The notes beneath the pieces are model-generated. The model did not search any database. It was not told the DNA's origin and saw only the letters and a list, made by a program, of their open reading frames with translations. Below are positions 1 to 9,558 of a stretch of 64,000 nucleotides of DNA, in pieces. A program made the translations under genes and the position numbers. Origin of the DNA: Spodoptera frugiperda. Its lineage: Eukaryota > Arthropoda > Insecta > Lepidoptera > Noctuidae. Within the stretch, counting starts at the first letter, position 1. Every line of letters begins with the position of its first letter. The stretch covers positions 9,276,473 to 9,340,472 of the forward strand of contig NC_064229.1 in NCBI RefSeq assembly GCF_023101765.2, given 5' to 3'.

Positions 1-605
1 AACAAATAATTAATAGTCTGTCAGTCTGTCCGTTAGTAAAACTAGGTTTAAACTAAGCATTCAATTCAAAAGTAACCGTTACTCATACATAAAATCAGGC
101 TCACAGGAGACATTAACAACAGAAACAAAAGCACTTACAAACAATAACATCATCAAAGTATTCAATTCTCTTACAAAAATCTTAAAAAAAATACCTTTCA
201 AAAAGTCACGTACATCATTACCCCTTATCCCCCCCTTAAGAAAGCTAAAAGTAGAGAATTCATTAGGTCGTTTCGTCCCACTCGAAGCCACTTGCACTTT
301 TGATTGGGGAAATAAAATGCCTCAAGACATCGGCTAATTCAAGAGGCTGGTGCTGGTGGGAGCAAATTGCCACGATTGTTCTTTGAGGATGTGACAGTAA
401 TGTTTTCGTTGCTTATTTATGTGTTTAATATAGTTAGGTATGTTGTGTAAGCTGATTCAATTGTGATGTTCCAAAGATTTGTTTTTGAAATGTTGGCATG
501 ACTAATGCTTTGTAGTTAGCTACTTATTTAGTTAGTAGTTTTTATATTTATTTAATAAGACAGTGTATTGCTACAGTAGGTAGACTAGACTTGGATTCAT
601 CAGCT
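1..605. other. AT-rich DNA, no gene seen
   Basis: Short CAGTCTGTC-like tracts at the left edge resemble tracts near 14377 and 62950. No coding signal or clear element was recognised. Confidence 0.4.
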
Positions 606-766
606 GATATCATAAGAACTTAAAACGAGATATTTACCATGTTTATTATTTTTTATGAGTTTAGTGTTCATTCATAATCATGGCGCTTGCAACAGTGCCG
701 AAATATCAGAAACTCGTAAAAACGGATAAACATGGTAAATGTTCCGTTTTAAGTTCTAATGATATT
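606..766. mobile_element. MITE-T copy 1, about 40-bp inverted ends
   Basis: The left end (607-647) and right end (about 726-766) are near-perfect inverted copies around AACTTAAAACG and ATTTACCATGTTTAT. A second copy lies at 39385-39543. The shared sequence continues about 25 bp past the right inverted end in both copies (CATGTCAGTTT), so the true element may be slightly longer. Confidence 0.7.
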
Positions 767-1339
767 GCTAGTGACCATGTCAGTTTAAAAACTTTTATCA
801 TAAGGATAATCCTAGCTAAAACCTTACACATAATAATTAGTTAACCTACACCTTCACCCTTCAATAGGTACTTTAAAACTGACACACGAGTAAGCAATAA
901 AATTTTAATTAACTTAACATCCATTCAATCACTTAAATCCCTAAAGATATCACGAACATCCTAAAACACATTAATAGTTTTCAATTTGCAAATTATATTC
1001 ACGCTATTATTCCTGAGGCTATCAGCATGAGAGCTCATAAACGGAGCTTCGTATGTGATCACCTGTTTTGAATAAACGATCGATTTCCCGTACTAGCTCG
1101 TAAAGTACAAATCCTTACTTCATGCATGAACACTGCAGTCGTATGTGTGGCAGATGCTGGTTTTACGAAAATATTTTGGTTAGGATAAATTTTTACACGA
1201 ACAAGAATTTTTCGATTAGAATATTGTTAGACCAAAATAGAAAAAAAATATACAAACTATACCAATCAATCCACGTAAAATTTTCAATGTTGGTAAGTGA
1301 ATCCTCATAATGAATTGTAGCGGTCAAGTCTTGGTAAAA
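767..1339. other. Unique AT-rich DNA
   Basis: No ORF with recognisable similarity and no repeat family seen. Confidence 0.35.
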
Positions 1340-1420
1340 TTTTTTTTTTGAGGTGGAAAAATCATCATCATCATCATCATCTAATGACTTCGCCCGCCTT
1401 GGAAAGGCGCCCGCACTATA
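1340..1420 (-). mobile_element. SINE-A fragment with (CAT)n expansion
   Basis: A T run, then a GAGGTGGAAAAATCAT start with the CAT step expanded into a microsatellite (about 1363-1381), then TAATGACTTCGCCCGCCTTG. The rest of the element is missing. Confidence 0.55.
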
Positions 1421-2106
1421 GGCCGATTAGGAACTAGGTATGCATTTTGGAACTTTACTTACTTTGCTTTACTTTGTTAATGTGATAAAAAGAAAACTTA
1501 TGAGTATAAAAAAATATATATTTGACTAATTACCAATTACCCTCTATATGCATGAATTATTTCCTATCTAAAAATAGTCAATGACTAGGAAAATCTCGCC
1601 AAAAGTATGTTAACAAACTACTCTAATACACTTCATCTTACCTACCCAACATATGACAGAGAACACAAGAAAGACACAGCACAACACAGTGTCTGCAACT
1701 GGAAAACCGAGCCATCTCCTCATACGGGATCAAGAAAAGCATAAAGGATAGATCTGAAGCAATAGCCATAAAGATTTTATTGTGCCAGGGAACCATGTGA
1801 CGTATTACGATGAATGTAAAATATTCACGATTCAGATGGATTATGAGACAATCGGTAATGATTTGGGATATGTTCGAGACTGAAGTTGTTTGGAAGATGG
1901 TGGTGGATTTGTTTTTGAATGGGGTTGTGTTAGAGGTGAGGTTATTCGAAGGAGTATTTTTGGAAATGTTTGTGATATGTATCAATCTTGATTCTAGCGT
2001 AGTATTATAAGTGTATATTAGTTTTTTTATAATTTTGAGTCTTATATCAGCGAACATAATGTTGTTTTTAATTTAAATTGTGAGTTGTTACATATCTTCT
2101 ATACTT
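1421..2106. other. Unique AT-rich DNA with a long non-homologous ORF
   Basis: An open frame of 139 codons on the - strand (1638-2057) has a skewed, Asn/Thr/Ile-rich composition and no family I recognise. I do not call it a gene. Confidence 0.35.
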
Positions 2107-2216
2107 ATAATAAATCTGTAGAGAGGTCAATTCTGTACATGAAATATATTTCCAAAATAACTATCAGCGGGTGATTAGTGATCGATACTGACGCCAAAAA
2201 TGCAATCAGAAAATTT

Positions 2217-2253
<37 letters not shown>

Positions 2254-2434
2254 ATGTTCTTTATAGAAATAAAAACCACTCGATAGATTTCAACGAAACT
2301 TGGAACAATTGTTCTTTATACTCCTGGGCAGGTTATAGTATACTTTTCATCACGCTACGATCAATAGGAGCAGAGCAGTAAAGGGAAATGTTGGGAAAAC
2401 AGGAGAATTTACTCCATTTTTTAAGCTTCCGTCG
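2107..2434. mobile_element. Helitron-like repeat, degenerate copy with (TCTG)n
   Basis: Starts with ATAATAAATCTGTAG and GGTCAATTCTGTACAT, as does the next copy, and carries a TCTG/GTCT microsatellite at about 2219-2252. Its internal CACGCTACGATCAATAGG piece recurs as a hairpin near 16801. It runs straight into the next element. Confidence 0.55.
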
Positions 2435-3154
2435 CGTGTGCAGCCTTAATGGTTAAAGCTACACAGAAATCATGTATGACGGTAATGTTCTCCTTAAAAT
2501 TGTTTAAAAAATATTCCAAGACAGCAAATGTCTATCTTTTGTGGTTGACTCACAATAACACATATAACTCCCGATAGCTTAGCAGTTCGGAACTTTCTGA
2601 TTATATTTGTCTACTCTTAAGTTTATATCACTCTCATTCATTCATTCATTCATATTATAATAAATCTGTAGAAGGGTCAATTCTGTACATTGTTCATATT
2701 ATAATAAATCTGTAGAAGGGTCAATTCTGTACATTAAAAATATTGAAAGAATAAATAGCAGGGGGTGTTACTGGATCGATACCAAACCCAAATATGTGAT
2801 TAAATTGTTTTGGTCTGCCTGTCGGTATGTTCAGGCATCACGTGAAAACTAACTGTTCGATTTCGATGAAACTTGGTATAATTATATCTTATTATCCTGG
2901 GCATAAAATAGGATACTTCTTATCCTGGAAAAATACGTAGCAAAAATATCTTTATTTTTCAGTTTTATTCTACAGAACGCGAGCTCAACAGCAGTAGCTC
3001 AACAGAGGGATCTCCTTAATTATTATGGGCCTCGCCGTATTTGGGTCCAATAGATATTTATAAGATGTCATTGTCAGAGTTACTCAAAATGCAGAAATAA
3101 AACTTCTACGCGAAGACCGACATCCGCGCGGACGGAGTCGCAGGCGGAAGCTAG
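2435..3154. mobile_element. Helitron-like composite, arm 1 of an inverted pair
   Basis: The whole stretch recurs in inverted orientation at 13477-14142. The 3' terminus reads CGGCGGAAGCTAG-like (CAGGCGGAAGCTAG, ending at 3154), preceded by GC-rich self-complementary sequence (TCCGC...GCGGA). This fits a Helitron end (hairpin then CTRR followed by T), but no helicase coding is present. A 44-bp tandem duplication (2651-2694, repeated from 2695) is specific to this arm. Confidence 0.6.
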
Positions 3155-3214
3155 TTTTAAATAAAACTACAACACTAACACTAAAACAATAACAGAAACA
3201 ATGTATTCAAGGAT

Positions 3215-3334
3215 TTTTTTTATTTGGAGAGGGAAAATCATCCAATGACTTCTTCCACCCGTGTGAGACGAAAGGTAGTGTCAGACTCTTACTGACCAAA
3301 AACCACCCCGTTCCTACTCCTGCTATACAAGGTA
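3215..3334 (-). mobile_element. SINE-A fragment
   Basis: T run then GGGAAAATCATCCAATGACT, AGTGTCAGACTCTTACTGAC and CCGTTCCTACTCCTGC. The element is cut short at its 5' (right) side. Confidence 0.7.
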
Positions 3335-3970
3335 CTTAAATCTATTCTCTTTATATAAAGTTTTAAGTGAATATTTCTTCTACACTGAAAGTGCAACTTT
3401 CAATAAGAATCTCTTTCACACCCTAACACATTACCATTCAAAATCACGACCACATTCATCAACATTCATCCCGCGAACATTTTTACGACACTTCAAAGAC
3501 AAGCACGAAATCTTAAATTGGTCACTACAAAAACCACCTTTATAGCCTACATAATAGAGTTCAAGGACACAAAACCAGTATACCTTGACCCCTTTATTCG
3601 GTAAATTTGTTCGGGCTCTCATAAATATTGACCAGTGGGAAGGGTTCTTGCTTGTGGTCATAAGGTTCGTTTAATAGGTCGGTTCACTGGTCATCTAGTT
3701 TAAGGCTTTGAGAATACACAACGTATGCATAATTCAGAACAGATGTTCTCGATATGTTTAGGGTTTTCTTTGAAAATGTTTTGTTTTTATTTTCTTTGAG
3801 AGGTTTCAAGTTGTGATTAGGGACAATTGAATTGGATGTGAGGTGCAAATGGGGGGGTTGTTTTTGGAAGGGTACTGGCTAATGTTCGATTTGATACTAG
3901 TGTTGTGAGATGGGGTCATTGACAGGTCACATTTTGGCAGGTCATGCTGCTATACAATGACATATCATGC
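3335..3970. other. AT-rich DNA, no gene seen
   Basis: Contains an Asp/Cys-containing open frame on the - strand (3431-3661) without recognisable domains. No repeat family recognised. Confidence 0.3.
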
Positions 3971-4015
3971 GATGCAACCATCATCATCATCATAGATGAT
4001 GATGATGGTTGCATC
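3971..4015. repeat. 20-bp perfect hairpin with (CAT)n/(ATG)n arms
   Basis: The arm GATGCAACCATCATCATCAT (3971-3990) is the exact reverse complement of 3996-4015, with a 5-base spacer CATAG. It abuts the start of a tRNA-derived SINE and may be part of its insertion scar. Confidence 0.85.
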
Positions 4016-4195
4016 GTTAGTGGAGTGGTCGCAAGTGCGACTGCCGAACAATAGGTTCGATTTCCAGGTCTAGCAAAGTACAACTGGGCTTTTTTAGATT
4101 TTTCGAAAATTTCTCAGTGGTAACACGGAATCTGGAATTGTGCCCAGTATATGGTAATAAGATCACCCCCTATTACCTGGGACTTATAACGGAAA
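4016..4195 (+). mobile_element. SINE-C, tRNA-derived
   Basis: The head AGTGGTCGCAAGTGCGACTG and B-box-like GGTTCGATTTCC resemble a tRNA-derived pol III promoter. The body has TCTGGAATTGTGCCCAGTAT and ends in GGGACTTATAAC. It is shared with 4600-4785 and, on the - strand, 59370-59462. Confidence 0.65.
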
Positions 4196-4599
4196 CAGTA
4201 AAAATTAGGTATTCAATCTAAAAAACTCTAAACCTACAAAAACATCCAATTCACAAACCCAAATTAGCTATCATTACCTTAAAAAATTACACCAGATCAA
4301 CTAAAAAAAATCACCAACCAACGGACCGTAGCACTTTTCCTAATCAGGTCGAAGGAAGCCAGCAGAAAAAACATGGAGCCATTAATACATTTGGCCACAT
4401 TTGTCTGTCTGTCAGTCCAATAAATAAGACAAGAGGTACGGCTGGCCAATCCTGTCTGTGACCTATCTTGACATATCACCGTAGATCGATGAAGACGTTG
4501 AGAGGAGGGGATTGGTATAGAGTTGTTATAACCAACTTGGTTAACTTATTTTCTTTAAGGATTGAGTGTCGTACGAGTAAGAGTCGTAAGAGTATCTGC

Positions 4600-4785
4600 A
4601 GAGCGATGATCGCTGGTTCGATTCCCTATAAAGCACTATGAGAGTTTTCTGGGTTTCTCAGAAATGTTTTAGAATAATTCTCCGTCATTAATCATGAAGA
4701 ATTAGAGACTAAAATTGGGTCCAGTATGTGGCTATTGGCTCACTCCCAATTACATGGTATGTGCTCTGCTTACCTCTTTGGCGAC
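4600..4785 (+). mobile_element. SINE-C copy, diverged
   Basis: Contains GGTTCGATTCCCTATAAAGC (B-box), TTCTGGGTTTCTCAGAAAT and a body ending in CCCAATTACATGGTATGT, parallel to the copy at 4016. Confidence 0.55.
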
Positions 4786-4867
4786 TAAGGTAACTAATTA
4801 TTTATTTATTTATTTAATTATGATTGCATTTGTTTGATAAAACTGCATCATTAATATATTCATTTTT

Positions 4868-5040
4868 ACATTTGATGGGTCGACGTTTCACCGCTATCTC
4901 GCCTGATGGTAAGTGATGTTGCGGCCTACGATGGAGCACGTCTACCCATAAGCAACCTATTCACCCGGGCTTTGAAGATACCCAGGTTATACCTATCAGG
5001 AAACACACACATACACACACACACAATTTCTTTCCACACA
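4868..5040. mobile_element. LINE-like fragment followed by (CA)n
   Basis: GTCGACGTTTCACCGCTATC, GCCTGATGGTAAGTGATG and GATGGAGCACGTCTACCCAT match my memory of a common lepidopteran LINE-derived repeat. A short inverted match lies at 22843-22886. A CA microsatellite follows (about 5003-5025). Confidence 0.45.
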
Positions 5041-5359
5041 TAGCAAACAGCTCTATAAACATAATCTTGATGTAAAACATTCATTGAAACTGTTCAGGAT
5101 CATTACTCTTTGCCCTCGTTGTCTTTATTTCGCTTTATTTCACTGAAGCAAGACTTTTTCACGAGAATACTCTATTTGGAAATCTTGCTTTGTGTTTATC
5201 TGAAAGTTACTTGAGTTTATTGTACTAAAAATAAATCTGTTTTATCTTACAAACGCGATTGCTTACAGAAGAAAATGTTTGAGAAACCTAATTGCCTACA
5301 GTGCGATGTAAAATTATTACAGTTTATCCTTTTTTTGTAATAACTATAGTGATGATACT
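5041..5359. other. Unique AT-rich DNA
   Basis: Nothing recognised. Confidence 0.35.
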
Positions 5360-5440
5360 AAATCATGGTTTACTCACGTACCTAAATAGAGAAAAGCTCT
5401 ACTAGTTTCGAGTCACAGAGAGACTCTTCAAACTTGCACT
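5360..5440. mobile_element. MITE-C fragment
   Basis: ATCATGGTTTACTCACGTAC followed by GAGAAAAGCTCTACTAGTTT, shared with the intron 3 copy at 20495 and with 55875-55970. Confidence 0.55.
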
Positions 5441-6743
5441 TTTTGACTTAACAACTGGGTGTTTTTCGCTCATTTTTCGTACATTGTCAGCCAAGATGAT
5501 AATAAATATGTCGGTTAAAGTCATATGTGTTTTCACCCTAGGATATATTTAAATTATCATGTATTGTGTTGGTCGTTATATTATTATGCAAAAGAAAAAA
5601 AAAACAATTTTTACCTTTTCCCTAGAAAAGTAAACAACGTTTTTAATTGCAACTGTCAACACATTAAAGAAACAATTGTTTGTTTCCCATTAAAAAACCT
5701 GACACCTTTAATTAGCTCTTGTACTGCCGACCCCAAGGATTAAAGCGTAATTATTTTTCTGTCAGCTTATTCTCTAGAGGATAAACAGTCATTTTACATT
5801 GTGTCTTCATTTAGCATTTGTACATTAAACGAACCCTAATTTCTTAAAAAAAATAATGTTTTCGATTTAATTTTGGTTTATTAGTATTAGTTTGTTTGAC
5901 GATTTTTGCTGACTTCAAAAAGGAGGAGGTACTATGATCGGGTGTTTTTTCCATTGTCTTGTCCAATGTCCACATTTCTAATGGTATTATATTTTTTCTC
6001 ACATAGTTTTTATTTTATCCCCGAAGGGATGGAAAGAGGTGTGTTATATTTTTTCTATCCGAAAAATTTCACAACTATTGCTTGTGTGTGCTTGATCTAA
6101 TGTGCTTCGGATATGGTACTAAGGACCAGAACTTTCACGTTGTTGTTGGCACGCTATATGTTTGCTTATATGCTTGAATTAACGTGTTAAATAAACAAAA
6201 GCTTACATATTTACGTATCTATACAAAAATATCATCGATACAAAAACTCGTAAAAAGAAGAACTAATTAAAATAACGAAACAGATCTTCAGATAACTCCT
6301 TAATTACCATAGACGTTAAAAATATTAAAAAGAAAACAATAAATAGGGATGCCAGCGGAATAAAATCCTCTATAATGAAATTTCAACAATGGCAACACCA
6401 TGAAAACTGCAAATCTCTCCCATTGGGAGCGAAAGACAAGTTTTTTACGATTTCATAAAGCAACGAAACCGGTTTTTCATTTACACAGTTTTAGTGGTGA
6501 TAAAATATAATTAAAATATTTTATACTTTGCTTTATCTCGGGGTTTTTATGGTTTGTATGCTTTTAGGAATGTTTTTAGGTTTGGACCACATTAGGACAT
6601 AATATCGAAGCTGGTTCATTTTATTTATAGTTATGAATAGGATCCTCATTATTAATTTTGCCCTTTGAGTTGTTAATCCTATTGTATTGTGGAAGGTGAA
6701 AATTTCACATGGATATTTACTTAATATTATTGTTTAAAAAATA
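5441..6743. other. AT-rich DNA with small repeat scraps
   Basis: Holds a short AAAAAGGAGGAGGT tract (about 5917-5932), as in repeat G heads, and TTATCCCCGAAGGGATGG (about 6016), a tract also seen in repeats near 48880 and 59285. No gene seen. Confidence 0.35.
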
Positions 6744-6970
6744 TCATTGCCCTACACTAGGATTTTCACCTGTGTTGTGAGTGCATTTAGAAACATACAT
6801 GTTCATATACGTATGACACCCAGACTAACAACAAAACAACAATTAATGGATAACAAAAAAATTGTTCCGTGCGGGAATGGAACTCAAACATTCGTTCCGT
6901 GCGCGAACTCGAACCCGCTACATGTTGCGCGGCAGTCGGTTGCCCAGCCACCGCACTTTACTCAGGATGA
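6744..6970 (-). mobile_element. SINE-B, tRNA-derived, with an internal duplication
   Basis: On the - strand it reads GCGGTGGCTGGGCAACCGAC, then the B-box GGTTCGAGTTCGCGC, and ends CCTAGTGTAGGGCAAT. The promoter-proximal part is duplicated: TTCCGTGCGGGAATGGAACT and TTCCGTGCGCGAACTCGAAC follow one another, so the B-box region appears twice. Confidence 0.7.
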
Positions 6971-7237
6971 ATAATTTCTTTATGAAACAAATAATTTACC
7001 ATATTCGTGTCTCATTGCATCCCAACCTTTATAAAAAAGATAAGTACAATCAGAAACGTTGAGTTTCTCGAAATTAACAATTCTCTCCGCGTGTTTTATA
7101 TTTAGCTGCACGGCAGTAAACTGCAGAATGCACACTGACTGCATTCATTACCAGAATGGGAAAAGATAATTTTTGTTTGTTTTGGTTTTTATTTGTTAGT
7201 AAGGTAGAATATAATATACAAACAACACTAAAACGAT

Positions 7238-7538
7238 ATACGTAAACGAGCAGACGGATCACCTGTGTTTCACCCATGGTTAGTAATCGCCACCGCCCAT
7301 GGTCACCCGAAACACCAGAAGCGTTACAAATTTGTTGCTGGCCTTTTGGGGGTTAGGAATTTAAGGGTTGTTGGGGAATCGGGAATTGAAAGATTGGGAA
7401 AGGGGTAAATAGGCCTCCGGTAACCTTACACAAGGGAATACAACGCAAACGTTGTTTCACGTCGGTTTCCTGTGAGGCCGTGGTATTACTCCTGTGGAGC
7501 CAGCCCATTCGTGCCGAAGCATGGCTTTCCCACACTAT
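7238..7538 (-). mobile_element. SINE-D, near full length
   Basis: Read on the - strand: GTGGGAAAGCCATGCTTCGG, ACAGGAAACCGACGTGAAAC, AAATTCCTAACCCCC, then GTGATCCGTCTGCTCGTTTA. About 300 bp, the most complete SINE-D in the window. Related + copies are at 12249, 24062 and 42314. Confidence 0.65.
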
Positions 7539-7997
7539 ATTCCTTGATTATTCTATAATAATTATATCTATAATACATATATTTTAATAAAAAAAACTTT
7601 TATTTATTTATTAAAGGTATCCGCTATCGCTGTTACTATTTCAACATCCTTTTAATTGTTAAAAATAAACCACTTAAATTAAACACAACTCCTTTCCTTA
7701 CCCCACACAAATTCCAAATTCAAATTTCAAAAAAGAAAATGTACAATAGACTATATTATAGTTTGCCAGCATTATTTTCATCAAGACATCCGCCGTCGCA
7801 TCCCCCGGGAGGATGTCATCCGTCATCCACGACGCGCACTTAATTGGAAACATCCTGGAACGAATTTAAATTTCGAATTCAGTTTGGAAATCGTTTTATC
7901 TGTGTAACAATGGGTTTTCTTTATCTTTTTTAAGATAGATTAATTATTGTGTTTTGTGGATGTTTGTTAACTTTGTGTGTTTTAGTTACGTGTTGTA
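7539..7997. other. AT-rich DNA with a short CpG-bearing patch
   Basis: Around 7786-7850 there is a GC-richer patch (CATCCGCCGTCGCATCCCC, then CATCCACGACGCGCAC) in otherwise AT-rich sequence. The motif CATCCGCCG recurs near 29148. No gene seen. Confidence 0.35.
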
Positions 7998-8011
7998 GGT
8001 AATATGGGATT

Positions 8012-8168
8012 ATCCGGAGCTGCAGACAACGTAAAAGGTTACCGGGGCTCCGGCTCAAAGCAGGAGAAGGAACGGGGTGGTTTTTAGTCAATAAGAGTCT
8101 GACACTCCCTCTCGCCTCGCCCAAGGTGGGAGAAGTCATTGGATGATTTTCCCCCTCAAAAAAAAAAA
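8012..8168 (+). mobile_element. SINE-A with intact 14-bp target duplication
   Basis: The body starts ATCCGGAGCTGCAGAC and ends GATTTTCCCCCTC plus an A tail. It is flanked by GGTAATATGGGATT at 7998-8011 and 8171-8184. The duplication plus A tail show LINE-machinery retroposition. No A/B box is obvious, so pol III transcription is not supported. Confidence 0.88.
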
Positions 8169-8297
8169 TTGGTAATATGGGATTGTCAATGGTCAAAAAA
8201 TTTTACGTTTCTTAATTAAAGATTTTGATATTGAGGACAATATCAAAATGCTTTTGTTCGTAATTGTATATTTTCAAGACATGGGAGTCAAACTCAA

Positions 8298-8352
8298 GAT
8301 TTTTATCTTGTTATTAAGGGATAGGAGGCAAACGAGCAGAGGGATCACCTGA
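8298..8352 (-). mobile_element. SINE-D fragment
   Basis: Contains GGCAAACGAGCAGAGGGATC, the 3' portion of SINE-D in inverse orientation. Confidence 0.45.
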
Positions 8353-8391
8353 AAACGTTCTTTTTTTGAAGGAAATACTTTTTTTTGTGTA

Positions 8392-8578
8392 TTGTTGCTC
8401 CCCACTGGGATTACCTCTTGTATCGTGGGTTTACAAACATACAAGCTTAGATACACATGATACCCAGACCCGAAACAACAATTTGTAGATCACACAAAGA
8501 GTTGTTTCGTGCGGGAATCGGACCCGCTTCCCGTTGCTTGGCATTCGGATACCCTGCCACTATGCCAACCATGCACTT
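8392..8578 (-). mobile_element. SINE-B copy
   Basis: On the - strand: TGGCATAGTGGCAGGG (A-box-like), GGGTCCGATTCCCGCACGA (B-box), GTGTATCTAAGCTTGTATG and CCAGTGGGGAGCAACA. It lies 25 bp upstream of the miniature LTR element. Confidence 0.7.
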
Positions 8579-8602
8579 CCAAGAACTATTTTGTTATAAC
8601 AT

Positions 8603-8848
8603 TGTGGCGACACATTGACAAGTGACAAGTGACAGATGACAGAAGTCGCACATAGACTATCGACGAGCAAAAATCAACGGATGACGTCACAAATATCCTG
8701 CATCGCACATACGAAGTTTACATGCGAATTAACACGGATAGAAAATCCCAACGAATAACAGTTGGGCAGAAAGCCCGCCAGGCTGATCACCTCGCCTGGT
8801 CGGAGGATCCTCCTTTTCTTAGGGAACTTTACTCGCTGTTCCCTAAAG
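8603..8848 (+). repeat. Left LTR of the miniature element
   Basis: Starts TGTGGCGACACATTGAC and runs to CCCTAAAG, next to the primer-binding site. It contains the self-complementary pair CTTAGGGAAC / GTTCCCTAAAG near its 3' end and lacks a canonical CA terminus. I place the right border by the primer site. Confidence 0.75.
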
Positions 8849-8866
8849 TGGTGACCCCGACGTGAT
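8849..8866 (+). promoter_or_regulatory. Primer-binding site, tRNA-Trp type
   Basis: TGGTGACCCCGACGTGAT pairs with the last 18 nt of animal tRNA-Trp plus CCA. This site would prime minus-strand DNA synthesis. Confidence 0.85.
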
Positions 8867-9125
8867 TGAAACCAACCTTCACGGAGCAGATCAGCACCGT
8901 CATCCTCATCGCCATCTCCCTCACCCATCACTTCTCCGCTGAGCGGTAATCAAGTCGCAGCCAACCAGCATCCTCGGCCTCATCAGGGACCACCACACGC
9001 TACATCGAAGACATGCAGCCTGGTTCTTCCCTACGGCCTCATTAGCGTCTAGGCACAGCACTCTGCACACGGTCTGAGGACGTCTTCCTCCCGTCAACGC
9101 AGACGCCAGTCACTACGCACCTACC

Positions 9126-9257
9126 CTCGCAGCATCAATTCCCCGACTCACCGTGGGACACTGCGAGCTTCACTACTCCGACTCACTGGAGTATCACCCT
9201 GCACCGCTCACCCGACTCACTGGGCATGCAGCGGCACAGTTCCGACTCACTGGAACT
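9126..9257 (+). other. Cluster of covarying stem-loops in the TRIM internal region
   Basis: Three hairpins share the 8-nt loop GACTCACT with different stems: TACTCC/GGAGTA (9174-9193), CCC/GGG (9211-9224, outer CCGCT/AGCGG at 9204-9208 and 9230-9234) and AGTTCC/GGAACT (9238-9257). A fourth variant is TCCC/GGGA (9140-9158), enclosed by CTCGCAG/CTGCGAG (9126-9132, 9161-9167). Stem changes are compensatory. The loops sit 30-35 nt apart. I infer a selected RNA structure such as a packaging or dimerisation signal. Confidence 0.7.
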
Positions 9258-9335
9258 AGGGACATTCTACACTGGCTCTGGCACCGCTCATCTCAAGCAT
9301 CGACAGCCGTCTCAACAGGATCGACCTCCGGTCTT

Positions 9336-9343
9336 GGGGGGGA
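9336..9343 (+). promoter_or_regulatory. Polypurine tract
   Basis: GGGGGGGA, separated by GTGA from the start of the right LTR, is in the expected place for plus-strand priming. Confidence 0.65.
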
Positions 9344-9347
9344 GTGA

Positions 9348-9558
9348 TGTGGCGACACATTGACAAGTGACAAGTGACAGATGACAGAAGTCGCACATAG
9401 ACTATCGACGAGCAAAAATCAACGGATGACGTCACAAATATCCTGCATCGCACATACGAAGTTTACATGCGAATTAACACGGATAGAAAATCCCAACGAA
9501 TAACAGTTGGGCAGAAAGCCCGCCAGGCTGATCACCTCGCCTGGTCGGAGGATCCTCC
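9348..9558 (+). repeat. Right LTR, truncated
   Basis: Identical to 8603-8813. The last 35 bp expected from the left LTR are absent; the sequence turns back on itself at GGAGGATCCTCC. Confidence 0.85.

Noticed and set aside
1638..2057. 139-codon open frame on the - strand
   Set aside because: Skewed composition, no motif, overlaps an open frame on the other strand; no support as a gene.
2218..2252. TCTG tandem tract as a possible CRISPR-like or satellite array
   Set aside because: Simple tetranucleotide microsatellite with no spacers.
5003..5025. (CA)n tract
   Set aside because: Ordinary microsatellite.
8674..8931. 85-codon acidic open frame over the left LTR
   Set aside because: Spans LTR, primer site and leader of the miniature element; no gag-like motif.
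9153..9347. 64-codon open frame in the TRIM internal region
   Set aside because: Too short and overlaps the stem-loop cluster; the pairing pattern explains the sequence better than coding.
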